The notes beneath the pieces are model-generated. The model was not told the origin of the DNA. It did no database searches and saw nothing but the letters and a program-made list of their open reading frames with translations. A stretch of DNA of 45,288 nucleotides from Bacteroidota bacterium (GTDB lineage: Bacteria; Bacteroidota; Bacteroidia; JABEUT01): positions 1 through 45,288 of the forward strand of contig JABCZW010000017.1 of the NCBI GenBank assembly GCA_013289475.1. The letters run 5' to 3'. The position numbers were made by a program, and so were the translations under genes. Shown piece by piece: positions 15,454 to 23,272 of the stretch (within the stretch, counting starts at the first letter, position 1; every line of letters begins with the position of its first letter).

Positions 15454-16491
15454 TTAGTCAAAATAAATTCTTGTATTCGGCAGCTTTCTTCTAAGCTCTC
15501 TTATGCTTTTATTGCTTAACATATTATTCCCGGTCAACCCGAGCCATTGCAATTGCTGCAATTCATTAAGTGACTGAGGAAGGGACTGGAGCCTGTTATG
15601 AAACAAGAAAAGTGTTCTCAAATTGGTCAGCAACCCAATAGTTTCAGGAAGGGATTCAATTTTGTTCTCCGATAATGTCAATCTTTCGAGTTGTACCATA
15701 TTCCCAATCTCATCCGGTACCCTGGTAATATTGGCGCCTGAAATATCCAGTTCATGCGCCTCATCATCTTGCATGTATACTAACACATCTGCCATTCTCT
15801 CATCTATGCCTCGCGGAATGAACATAGAGCCATCAATGTGCAGTGCTTTAAATAATTCATCAGGCGGAACAAACTTCTGCAAGCGGATATTCATACCGGC
15901 TACCTGGTGGTCGGCTGAATCATATATTTCTAATCTCCCGTCGCGGTATACCACAACAGCCATTTTCCATAAATCAGGATTCAAGCTCCTTTTAATATCT
16001 TCTGAACGAACCTGAACAAAGTAGAAAGTAATAAACTGCTCAAAATAATATTTTTGAAAATGTACACTGTTAGCCATTGTGATGCACCATTTTGTATTAG
16101 CCCCATAGAGTCGTGATGCAGGAAAGCTATATGGGCAAACAATGAAAATATCGGCGGTATCTAAAACAATTTCTGCATCTTTCTTTAACTCACGTTTCAA
16201 TTCCTTCGTGCTGCTGATGTTATTAAGCTTCTGAACATATTCATCAAACTGCTGGAATGTTCTAAATGCGTGTATGTCTTTTATAATAACCTTGTTTCGG
16301 CTTAATATAGTGTGATGCTCAAATATTCGGCTCTTAAGTAGGTCAAGGGAGGTATCAGCGATATATGACTTTATAATAAAGGACAGGTATTTTTGGTTTG
16401 GGGACGGGTCGAACTCTGCCAGGAACTCAAGGTCAGCCTGGCTTATCAGCCCCTTTTTAACATACTGTTGTGCACTGCTACTTCTGTTCAT
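15454..16491 (-). CDS. Phage-like TKWC-motif protein with leucine-rich repeats
   Basis: 345 residues. The central region has SRLYGANTKWCITMAN, followed by FQKYYFEQFITFYFV and a beta hairpin ending RDGRLEIYDSADHQV. This YG--TKWC pattern is frequent in uncharacterised Bacteroidota phage and element proteins. From about residue 255 there are four leucine-rich repeats (ITRVPDEIGNM, IESLPETIGLL, LQSLPQSLNEL, then the last turn). No signal peptide is present, so it acts inside the cell. LRRs suggest protein binding. Whether it is a defence sensor, an anti-defence factor or a structural protein cannot be decided. Confidence 0.68.
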   Translation of the reverse strand: MNRSSSAQQYVKKGLISQADLEFLAEFDPSPNQKYLSFIIKSYIADTSLDLLKSRIFEHHTILSRNKVIIKDIHAFRTFQQFDEYVQKLNNISSTKELKRELKKDAEIVLDTADIFIVCPYSFPASRLYGANTKWCITMANSVHFQKYYFEQFITFYFVQVRSEDIKRSLNPDLWKMAVVVYRDGRLEIYDSADHQVAGMNIRLQKFVPPDELFKALHIDGSMFIPRGIDERMADVLVYMQDDEAHELDISGANITRVPDEIGNMVQLERLTLSENKIESLPETIGLLTNLRTLFLFHNRLQSLPQSLNELQQLQWLGLTGNNMLSNKSIRELRRKLPNTRIYFD

Positions 16492-16512
16492 GATTGTCTT
16501 CGTTTCAATTGT

Positions 16513-16824
16513 TTAGTTACTCATCAACACGATTTTTTCATTTGTTAGTTTCAGGGCTGCACGGTAAGCACAATTAAAAGCCTGTCGGTTGTCACCTTCT
16601 GCTGGCACTTTAAAAAGAGCCGTGACCCTTCTATCCTGGTCTGCTATCTCCTCAAACTCCCAGCCCTTTAGCGGAGGTTCATCCAGGATGGCGAAGAGTG
16701 TATTCCTGTCATCTTCTGAAAGATTATATAAGGCTGCCATCAGGAGCATACTGGTATGCTTAAGATAGCTCTTGGGGTACTTCTTTTTATATGAGACTGT
16801 TTTTAGTTCTTCCTTCTTTTTCAT
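16513..16824 (-). CDS. Small unknown element protein
   Basis: 103 residues starting MKKKEELKTVSYKKKYPKSY. A helical first half (HTSMLLMAALYNLSEDDRNTLFAIL) is followed by WEFEEIADQDRRVTALFKVP and a helical end. It lies 21 bp before the LRR protein on the same strand and probably shares its transcript. No family is recognised. Confidence 0.55.
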   Translation of the reverse strand: MKKKEELKTVSYKKKYPKSYLKHTSMLLMAALYNLSEDDRNTLFAILDEPPLKGWEFEEIADQDRRVTALFKVPAEGDNRQAFNCAYRAALKLTNEKIVLMSN

Positions 16825-16845
16825 AGGTAGTAAAGTTTATAAATG

Positions 16846-16879
16846 AGAAGGGCCCCGTTTAAGGAGCCCTTCTTTTTTT
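16846..16879 (+). terminator. Hairpin with T-run between two minus-strand genes
   Basis: AGAAGGGC (16846-16853) pairs with GCCCTTCT (16866-16873), followed by seven Ts on the plus strand. On that strand it has the form of a Rho-independent terminator, although both neighbouring genes run on the minus strand, where no U-run follows. It may stop antisense readthrough, or separate the 17549 gene from the next by RNA processing. Confidence 0.5.
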
Positions 16880-16889
16880 GTTGTGATTA

Positions 16890-17549
16890 TTACTCAGCTT
16901 TAATCTTCATACCTAAAGAAGCTGCAATCTTTAAGAATGGTTTGAGTGTGTCTGCACTCCACTGGTTGCACACTGCAATTTTCTTGTCACCAACTTTCAG
17001 GATGTCCTCAGGTTTTAAGAAATAGCGGTCAACATTGTTCTTGGTCATTTTCTTTGCAGCCGAATGCTCAGCGATAACTCCGAAACGAGGCTGTATCTTC
17101 TGAGAATCAAATACCTCTTCAATTTTGGTAAGGGATGATTTAGGGTTGCTTTCCGTGTACTTCTTTATTACCGAGTGTACAAGCCTGCCTTTGCTGAGTT
17201 TGTTTTGGCCGTTAAAAGCGTATTTAGTATTGTCGCGGCCCGTAACGGTAGGTGCTCCCAAATCTTCTTCCTCGATCTTTTTAGCAGCATCCTTTTTCTC
17301 TGTCTTCTTATCATCTTTAGCGTCTGCTTTGGGCTCAATAGCGGTAGCATTCTTTTTAGAAACAAATGTATGCTCACCGGCATCACTGACTGTAAGAAGG
17401 TTCTCTGCCTGCAAGTCCTTCAAGGCTTTGACTACCATAACATGTGATACTTTGGGGTTGCCTTCTTTAATACCATCCAGGGTTGCGCCAGGATTTGCTT
17501 TGATGTAATCTGCAATTACCTCCGTGTACTTTGAATTTGTGTTTTTCAT
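16890..17549 (-). CDS. Winged-helix protein with charged linker
   Basis: 219 residues. The first 60 form a winged-helix-like unit (YTEVIADYIKANPGATLDGIKEG, then VMVVKALKDLQAENLLTVSDAGEHTFVSK). A Lys/Glu/Asp linker covers about residues 75-100. The carboxy-terminal domain has KYAFNGQNKLSKGRLVHSVIKKYTESNPKSS, a pattern I have seen repeatedly in Bacteroidota hypothetical proteins but cannot name, and ends IKIAASLGMKIKAE-like. A DNA-binding regulatory or nucleoid role is likely. It is the first gene of a three-gene minus-strand group reaching 15454. Confidence 0.6.
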   Translation of the reverse strand: MKNTNSKYTEVIADYIKANPGATLDGIKEGNPKVSHVMVVKALKDLQAENLLTVSDAGEHTFVSKKNATAIEPKADAKDDKKTEKKDAAKKIEEEDLGAPTVTGRDNTKYAFNGQNKLSKGRLVHSVIKKYTESNPKSSLTKIEEVFDSQKIQPRFGVIAEHSAAKKMTKNNVDRYFLKPEDILKVGDKKIAVCNQWSADTLKPFLKIAASLGMKIKAE

Positions 17550-17638
17550 TTTGTTGTTGTTTTAAGTTATTAATTTGATTTCACAAAACCCGTGAAACAT
17601 ATATAAATAGGGCCTCACGAGTACTACCTTGAAATTAG

Positions 17639-17669
17639 CCTGTTTCTTTTTCCGTGTGGCGGAAACAGG
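17639..17669. promoter_or_regulatory. Inverted repeat in the 17550-17797 intergenic region
   Basis: CCTGTTTC (17639-17646) and GAAACAGG (17662-17669) form a perfect inverted repeat with a 15-bp spacer, midway between divergent genes. No T-run follows. It may be an operator for either gene. The rest of the 248-bp gap contains only the shared GATATATAAAGTAAA motif. Confidence 0.4.
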
Positions 17670-17762
17670 AAGGTTTTTACCGGATGGATACCAGTGGCTT
17701 GTACGTATCTGCCTCTCCGTATGGCATTACAGGGCTGTTAGGGAAGGTAATTTCTACTTTTT

Positions 17763-17783
17763 CTGGCCGATATATAAAGTAAA
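17763..17783 (+). promoter_or_regulatory. CTGG-C-GATATATAAA motif upstream of the 17798 gene
   Basis: CTGGCCGATATATAAAGTAA lies 15 bp before the ATG at 17798. It matches the motif at 38021-38036 in element 2 (CTGGACAGATATATAA) and the one at 14824-14838. Probable shared promoter element; a true transcription start is not known. Confidence 0.45.
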
Positions 17784-17797
17784 TAATCACAGATAAT

Positions 17798-18634
17798 ATG
17801 GAACAAGACCCTTGCAAAGAGCTACATTCCGACGATACAATTGAACTTACTCAATGGGGCTTAGAGCACCAGGGCGAGAGCGCCATGTATGAAAAGGACG
17901 GATGGTTGCTTACCGTTATTTCCGATAAGGTGGACTTGTGGAAGATTGAAACACCGGATGGTGCACTTATTATGGCGATAGGGAATATTCTTGACCACAA
18001 GGGTTACAATGATGAACTTTTTCATATCAGCTATGGGAATGAACTTCTCTTGGAATGGATGGCCACTATTGTCAAAAAACATGGGCTGGTAAAACGGGCG
18101 CCACTGATGTTTTATGTCAAAGGCACTACGAGGCTTATAAGCAACGGCAGTGGCCTATGGAGGCTCTGCCTGCCTGATGGTACATATACTGCCGGTAGCG
18201 GAGATGTGTTTCAAGACGATGCCTTTGATGCAGTAAGGGCGAGTAATATTTCGCAATACTGTGAGAAGTTTATTGGGGTGTTGAAGAGAAGGTTCGGCAA
18301 ACTTTATGGAAGTGAACCGTCAAATTATGATTTCCACTGTATTCCACAAGAACAAGTATGGACATTGAGCTTCTCTCGCATTCAAAATTATATGGGTTAC
18401 GGTGACCCATTTTGCGATGGAGTATTTGCCAATGTATTCGATATTTGGGATGATGGCAAGCTATCCGCATGGCTTAAGGCAAGACTTGCTCAGCATAATA
18501 TCACTCATAGCGATTGCAGGCTTTGGCATAAAGTCAATGGCAAGTACCGGTCGATCGTAGGAGAGTTGTCGGGAGGGAAGGTGATCAATTTTCCTGCCGC
18601 CAAAACATCATCATTGTATTCAAAATCTATTTAA
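17798..18634 (+). CDS. Unknown 278-aa protein
   Basis: Begins MEQDPCKELHSDDTIELTQWG. Recognisable traits are an aromatic-rich central part (DGWLLTVISDKVDLWKIETPDGALIM, GLWRLCLPDGTYTAGSGDVF) that suggests a beta-rich domain, and a later part with LKRRFGKLYGSEPSNYDFHCIPQE and DIWDDGKLSAWLKARLAQHNI. There is no signal peptide, membrane segment or catalytic motif I can name. It carries the element-type upstream motif, so it is probably an element gene rather than recent cargo. Confidence 0.55.
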   Translation: MEQDPCKELHSDDTIELTQWGLEHQGESAMYEKDGWLLTVISDKVDLWKIETPDGALIMAIGNILDHKGYNDELFHISYGNELLLEWMATIVKKHGLVKRAPLMFYVKGTTRLISNGSGLWRLCLPDGTYTAGSGDVFQDDAFDAVRASNISQYCEKFIGVLKRRFGKLYGSEPSNYDFHCIPQEQVWTLSFSRIQNYMGYGDPFCDGVFANVFDIWDDGKLSAWLKARLAQHNITHSDCRLWHKVNGKYRSIVGELSGGKVINFPAAKTSSLYSKSI

Positions 18635-18653
18635 TATCAATTAGTATAGGAAG

Positions 18654-19952
18654 CTACTCTTTAATGAATTTTGCAACTAATGTAGTTTGGTCTGTAATCG
18701 CTTTCACAAAATATATTCCCTGGGTGAGTGTGCCAATATCTATTGGAATTAAATTACCGTTAGTGACCGTTGAATTCTTACTCAATACTTCTCTGCCTGT
18801 TATGTCAATTACTTTTATTACTGCCGCATCTGATAAGATTTGCATATTGAATGACAGATATAGGAGATTATTTGCAGGGTTGGGATAAAGTGAAATAGAT
18901 GCTGGCATAGGAGCTAATTCGTTCATAGATGTTGGGATAGAGCTTATCATTCTTATTAAGTTGTTCTCTTCGTCAGCTACATATAGATTACCGCTTGCAT
19001 CTATTGTTATTCCACTCGGTTGGTGAAAACTTGCGGCCGTTCCCGTTCCATTGCCATTGCCCGCCGTGGTAGAACCTGCAAGGGTCGTTACCGATGCACT
19101 GGAAATAACAATCTTTCGTATCTCCTGATTGCCTCCATCAGCTACATATAAATTGCCATTCCCGTCACAGACTACATCGTATGGAATGCTGAAACCTGCT
19201 GCTGTACCAATTCCATCGGCTGAACTTGCTGTAGTTGAACCGGCCAATGTGGTGACAACCCCACTGGAAATAACTATTTGCCGTATTTCGTTGTTCGCAT
19301 AATCCGCCACATATAGGTTGCCTTTCCCATCCGTGGTCAACCCGAACGGATAGTTGAACCTTGCTGCCGTACCGGTTCCGTTTGCTGAGCCTGCTGTAGT
19401 GGAGCCAGCTAAAGTGGTAACAACGGCACTGGAAATTACAATCTTGCGTATTTCATTGTTGCCCATATCCGCCACATATAGATTGCCGCTACCATCATAG
19501 GTAATTCCATAGGGCTCTTTGAATTTTGCTGCTGTTCCAGTTCCATCTGTGGAACCGGGATAACCAGAGCCCGCACCAGCTAATGTAGTAACCACACCCG
19601 TGGAAATAACAACTTTCCTAATCTCATTGTTACTCCAATCAGCAACGTATAAATTACCACTTCCATCATAAACTACCCCTGTCGGCTCATTGAAGCCTCC
19701 AGCCAATACGGTCACTGCCGCGGTGGAAATATCAATCTTGCGTATTTGATCGTTTAGCTGGTCAGCCACGTATAAATTACCTGCACCATCGGTGGCTACT
19801 CCTATTGGCTGATCAAAGCTTGCGGCCGTACCAATTCCATTGGCATCAGTGTTTCCGGTAAACCCTCCCGCTAAGGTGGTAACTATTTGAGAATTTGCAA
19901 AGCCAGCCAGACAAATAAAGGTGGTTAAAAGTTTAAGGTTTAGATGTTTCAT
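18654..19952 (-). CDS. Secreted NHL-repeat protein with type IX sorting domain
   Basis: 432 residues. A signal peptide (MKHLNLKLLTTFICLAGFANSQ) is followed by about six NHL-type propeller repeats, each reading roughly GNLYVAD--NN-IRK--IS---VTTLAGS. A carboxy-terminal Por secretion domain follows: LYPNPANNLLYLSF, ITGREVLSK, then LTQGIYFVKAI and VAKFIKE. In Bacteroidota such proteins cross the outer membrane through the type IX system and stay on the surface or are released. NHL propellers bind proteins or ligands. It is unusual among intracellular defence cargo. The gene is divergent from a regulator-like gene across about 220 bp, with repeated TTCATTTCGTTC-like sequence between. Confidence 0.85.
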   Translation of the reverse strand: MKHLNLKLLTTFICLAGFANSQIVTTLAGGFTGNTDANGIGTAASFDQPIGVATDGAGNLYVADQLNDQIRKIDISTAAVTVLAGGFNEPTGVVYDGSGNLYVADWSNNEIRKVVISTGVVTTLAGAGSGYPGSTDGTGTAAKFKEPYGITYDGSGNLYVADMGNNEIRKIVISSAVVTTLAGSTTAGSANGTGTAARFNYPFGLTTDGKGNLYVADYANNEIRQIVISSGVVTTLAGSTTASSADGIGTAAGFSIPYDVVCDGNGNLYVADGGNQEIRKIVISSASVTTLAGSTTAGNGNGTGTAASFHQPSGITIDASGNLYVADEENNLIRMISSIPTSMNELAPMPASISLYPNPANNLLYLSFNMQILSDAAVIKVIDITGREVLSKNSTVTNGNLIPIDIGTLTQGIYFVKAITDQTTLVAKFIKE

Positions 19953-20175
19953 AGCTTGTTTAATTTTGGTTAGTAAGTAAAATTATCCCGCTTCCACGAG
20001 TGGAAAAAACCGCTACTAATTAAGCTCCTCGATGCAATATTCATCAATAAAGACGAGACTTACAAGAAGCATTTAGTTCTTTTGAGTTCACTTCATTCGT
20101 ATCGTTCATTTCGTTCAAAACGGTTATTTTTTTCATTCGGTAAAACCATCTGTTTTGCATTATATTTTTGGTGCC

Positions 20176-20727
20176 ATGCTATCCGAAATCATAAAAAAGA
20201 AAATCGAACAGAAGGCCGGGCAACTTATCCGTTACTCCCGCGACTGTGATACCCTTGCTGAAAAAATACAGACTGACTGCAAATGCAGGATCAGCAGTTC
20301 CACCTTAAAGAGGCTGTTCGGATTTGTCAAGGGCGAAAAAGAACCCCGTGCATATACGCTTGACATATTAGCAAACTATATCGGGCATCCATCCTGGGAT
20401 GAATTGCTTTTGTCATTTAATACAGAAGGCAGTCAAGCGCCAAAAGAAATATCAGAGTTAAAAATCCCAAAGCTTAAACCCGGCCAGAAATTTGAATTAA
20501 GCTTTAAGCCTAATATTATTATAACTGTTGAGTACATTGGTAAATCAATATTCAAAGTACTTACATCTAAAAATAGCCGTCTTAAAGAAGGTGATGTTTT
20601 CAAAGCCTCTGTCATAACCTTGCACCATCCCCTGTTTATTCTTGAAGTAGAATCAGGCGGAAAACGTGAAAGTAGGATTATTGAAGGCAAGGTCAGTGGG
20701 GTTACATCTATCAGGAAGCTATATTAA
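20176..20727 (+). CDS. Putative DNA-binding regulator
   Basis: 183 residues from the ATG at 20176 (MLSEIIKKKIEQKAGQLIRYS). An upstream GTG- or ATG-like start at 20155 adds only seven residues. The amino-terminal region, CDTLAEKIQTDCKCRISSSTLKRLFGFVKGEKEPRAYTLDILANYIGHPSWDELL, is a helical segment of the kind that precedes LytTR or peptidoglycan-binding modules in Bacteroidota, and behaves like an HTH domain. The rest is beta-rich, FELSFKPNIIITVEYIGKSIFKVL. It is divergent from the NHL protein and may regulate it. A DNA-binding role is inferred. Confidence 0.6.
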   Translation: MLSEIIKKKIEQKAGQLIRYSRDCDTLAEKIQTDCKCRISSSTLKRLFGFVKGEKEPRAYTLDILANYIGHPSWDELLLSFNTEGSQAPKEISELKIPKLKPGQKFELSFKPNIIITVEYIGKSIFKVLTSKNSRLKEGDVFKASVITLHHPLFILEVESGGKRESRIIEGKVSGVTSIRKLY

Positions 20728-20836
20728 ACGGTGTGCCCCAGCAGTAGTATCGGATTACAGTAATAAGTAGGCGTACGACACGGGGTAATAAGCTATTAGG
20801 AATAACTAAGGATAGAGATTTGTGGCAGAGACCGTA

Positions 20837-20912
20837 GCCGATACAAGCTGCGTATACCTTATATAATGTAGTCCAAAAGGACATTTAACCTTCGATAATA
20901 TTATCGGAAGTT
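20837..20912 (+). repeat. 76-bp palindrome-containing repeat, copy C
   Basis: The reference copy. It contains GATACAAG, TTATATAATG, the small inverted repeat GTCCAAAAGGAC, CATTTAACC and the palindrome GATAATATTATC (20894-20905). With flanks, the imperfect palindrome spans about 26 bp. It sits between convergent genes (ending 20727 and 20921) and marks the start of the second defence segment. The remainder of the 193-bp gap shows no gene. Confidence 0.87.
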
Positions 20913-20920
20913 CAGTTGGT

Positions 20921-21154
20921 TTATTTAATCTGGTGCAGCTCCTTGGCTTTATCAAACCCAACCCACTTGCCGTCTCTATCAAGGCCCCTATTTGCAAGTT
21001 GCCTCTTGATTAAATAAGTAATATCGAACTCTCCTTTCAGGGCCTCGGTAAGTAATTGAGTGGCTGTCATATTGAAAATATAACGAGGGTCGAGTTCATC
21101 ATTTCGCCCATCAAATTTCTTTAAATCCTGTTCTTTGCCAATCTTCTTTGTCAT
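20921..21154 (-). CDS. Small element protein next to N6 methyltransferase
   Basis: 77 residues, ending LIKRQLANRGLDRDGKWVGFDKAKELHQ. I recognise this tail (ANRGLD-DGKWVGF-KA-ELH) from small proteins accompanying N6 methyltransferase genes in Bacteroidota conjugative elements and plasmids; their function is not known to me. Its start overlaps the stop of the next gene upstream by 4 bp (ATGA), so it is the third gene of a coupled trio. Confidence 0.65.
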   Translation of the reverse strand: MTKKIGKEQDLKKFDGRNDELDPRYIFNMTATQLLTEALKGEFDITYLIKRQLANRGLDRDGKWVGFDKAKELHQIK

Positions 21155-21396
21155 AGATTTTTTGGTATTACGTTCAGTTCGATTACTATTACACCCTCCA
21201 CTTCAATAGGTTGGTCAGAATTACTGCATGTGAAAACATCTTGTATTTTGTAGTGCTTGTATTCCTTGAAGCCACGCGAGCTGATTGTTTTCACATCAGG
21301 CATTATCTTTTTCAGTTCTGTTTCCAATTCTCCCAAATCCGCCAACCAGTGGTCAGATATAAGTGACGGGATAAATTTCACATAGATTGTCTCCAT
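21151..21396 (-). CDS. Small unknown protein of the N6 methyltransferase trio
   Basis: 81 residues starting METIYVKFIPSLISDHWLADL, with a small alpha/beta pattern and a basic YKHYKIQDVF segment. It starts 5 bp after the methyltransferase stop and overlaps the next gene by ATGA. No family name can be given. Conserved placement with the methyltransferase suggests a shared role in element DNA metabolism. Confidence 0.55.
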   Translation of the reverse strand: METIYVKFIPSLISDHWLADLGELETELKKIMPDVKTISSRGFKEYKHYKIQDVFTCSNSDQPIEVEGVIVIELNVIPKNL

Positions 21397-21401
21397 TGTT
21401 T

Positions 21402-22118
21402 TTAAAGGTCGAGTTTGGGCTGTATTACCGTAATGACTTTGGGTGGGTCTATCTGTTTTCCGGCTTTTTCATTTATTGACGCCCTGTTATAAATAATTCC
21501 CTCGTTGGCAGATAGCTTGGTTATAATAGGAATATGCAAACGTGGATCAGTATATCCAATAGTATAACCGCCCCAATGTTCCATACTTAGTGTATTCATC
21601 CATGCTACTTCACCAGGAAGCGCATTGAGACATAGGTTTATTGCTGTCATTTTTACACACCTGTAATCTATATCGGAGCCATAAAAGGTGTTATTCCGCG
21701 AAATTTTGGCCGCACTCAATAACATTCTGCCGGAACCACAGCAGGGGTCTAAAATGGTTTTGTTCTTTTCACCCTTATTTATTAGCATGGCTGACATGGC
21801 ATCGCAAACATGCTCCGGTGTAAAGAACTGGCCATTCTTTCCCCTGCTGATGTTGTTCTGAAAAAACTCACCAAGACAATCCTGCAATCCTGTTCCTTCG
21901 TTATCCATTATTATTAGCATCTCTGCCAGCAATTCACAGAACAGGTTTACTTCCTCTTTCTTATACCGCTTTACTATTGACAGGTACTCTTCCTCATACT
22001 GGCCCAATGATAATGCACATATCACCATATCAAGGAAGTCGGTAAAAACACTGTCTTCCGATTTGCTGTGGGCTATCCTATTAAAAGTTGCAGTGAAGTT
22101 TTTAATATCTGTTATCAT
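21402..22118 (-). CDS. N6-adenine methyltransferase-like protein lacking motif IV
   Basis: 238 residues. The HsdM-type GQFFTPEHVCDAM (motif X) and the SAM-binding DPCCGSGRMLLSAA (motif I) are clear, followed by YGSDID (motif II). The catalytic (N/D)PP(Y/F) motif is not where expected; the sequence after motif III reads YTIGYTDPRLHIP. The protein also stops well short of a full HsdM. Such short forms are common in Bacteroidota mobile elements. It may bind SAM without methylating adenine, or use the DPR segment in place of motif IV. First gene of a three-gene coupled group. Confidence 0.75.
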   Translation of the reverse strand: MITDIKNFTATFNRIAHSKSEDSVFTDFLDMVICALSLGQYEEEYLSIVKRYKKEEVNLFCELLAEMLIIMDNEGTGLQDCLGEFFQNNISRGKNGQFFTPEHVCDAMSAMLINKGEKNKTILDPCCGSGRMLLSAAKISRNNTFYGSDIDYRCVKMTAINLCLNALPGEVAWMNTLSMEHWGGYTIGYTDPRLHIPIITKLSANEGIIYNRASINEKAGKQIDPPKVITVIQPKLDL

Positions 22119-22311
22119 CCGTATTCAGATACGGGTATTGGCTTATGTTCCGTATCAGGCAAATAAATCAATTATCCCCGAGCGGAAAAAATCGAATAAC
22201 AAACGCTTGGCTCGAATTTTTGCTTCTCTTATTCAGTTAATTTATTTTCAGCAAAAGGAAGCGGGATGCAATACGATAACTAATTTCATCATACTTTGAG
22301 CTTATAGCAAT

Positions 22312-23223
22312 ATGAAAACAGATTTAGCAACGATTAAAGCAAAACTTGTTTCTTTTGAAAAGAATAAGAACCTGCCTGGCATTAATACTATTGCAAAGCT
22401 TGATTGCTTTACCAGGCATATAGTGGATAGCATTAAACGGATTCAACTGATAACAGATATTCGGGATAAAATTCAAAGCCAGGATAGCATAGATGTTACC
22501 AGAAATAATTTTAACCCACTAAAGGCTGCTATCTATCACAAGCAACATGGCAATATTGATGAGGCCTTTTGGTTGGTTTTTCTTGCTACTCACTTCGGAG
22601 AAGATGAAAAGAAAACAAAATGGCGCTGGGTTCAAGATGTATATAGTGGTTTAGGCGGTGAAGTATGTTGGGACTGGAAGAAAACGAGTATCGACCCTAA
22701 TAGTTTTCGCACATGGCTTGATGCAAACAAGAGCATCCTACTACAAAGGGGTGCTTTTGGGAACCATCGGAAATACCTGAGCCTGAATGATAGTCATACG
22801 GGTATGGCAGTTGCCACCTACGTTAATTGGATTGGGCCAAAACATACGCACCATGATTTAATTAATACAATGCAGGCAAAAACTGGAGTATCTCCTCATG
22901 TATTATTTGATGCTTTATACAAATCAATGGATGCAGTCTTTCAGTTTGGCAGGGTAGGAAGGTTCGATTACTTATCTATGGTTGGGAAACTTGGATTGGC
23001 AATCATTGAGCCTGGGAATCCATATCTGCACGGGGCAACTGGCCCACTTACTGGCGCACGGTTGCTATTCGGGGACGGCAAAATGCCCGATAACACCTTA
23101 AATTATTACTTGCAGGAACTGGGAGAACACTTAGAATTATATTTTGGGATGCAGGTAATAGAAGATGCTGTATGTAATTGGCAAAAAAGCCCTGATAAGT
23201 ACATTACTTCTTTAACAGCATAA
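22312..23223 (+). CDS. Putative alpha-glutamyl/putrescinyl thymine pyrophosphorylase (clade 3-like)
   Basis: 303 residues. The segments GAFGNHRKYLSL, TGMAVATYVNWIGPKHTHHDLI, LFDALYKSMDAVFQFGRVGRFDYLSMVGKLGL and MQVIEDAVCNWQKSPDKY match my memory of the predicted clade 3 alpha-glutamyl/putrescinyl thymine pyrophosphorylase family, related to HhH-type DNA glycosylases. These proteins were predicted from phage and bacterial contexts to act on hypermodified thymine; the bacterial role is untested as far as I know. The gene stands alone, convergent with the Z1 gene 50 bp away. A link to restriction or to modified-DNA handling is inferred from place only. Confidence 0.6.
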   Translation: MKTDLATIKAKLVSFEKNKNLPGINTIAKLDCFTRHIVDSIKRIQLITDIRDKIQSQDSIDVTRNNFNPLKAAIYHKQHGNIDEAFWLVFLATHFGEDEKKTKWRWVQDVYSGLGGEVCWDWKKTSIDPNSFRTWLDANKSILLQRGAFGNHRKYLSLNDSHTGMAVATYVNWIGPKHTHHDLINTMQAKTGVSPHVLFDALYKSMDAVFQFGRVGRFDYLSMVGKLGLAIIEPGNPYLHGATGPLTGARLLFGDGKMPDNTLNYYLQELGEHLELYFGMQVIEDAVCNWQKSPDKYITSLTA

Positions 23224-23272
23224 TCCAACCATTGCCTGCACTGATTAACATCTTGATGGCTTTATTACTATT

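Noticed and set aside
16843-17508. Long plus-strand frames opposite the winged-helix gene
   Set aside because: They are antisense shadows of a Lys/Glu-rich coding region; the composition is Phe/Leu/Ser-rich and lacks a start context.
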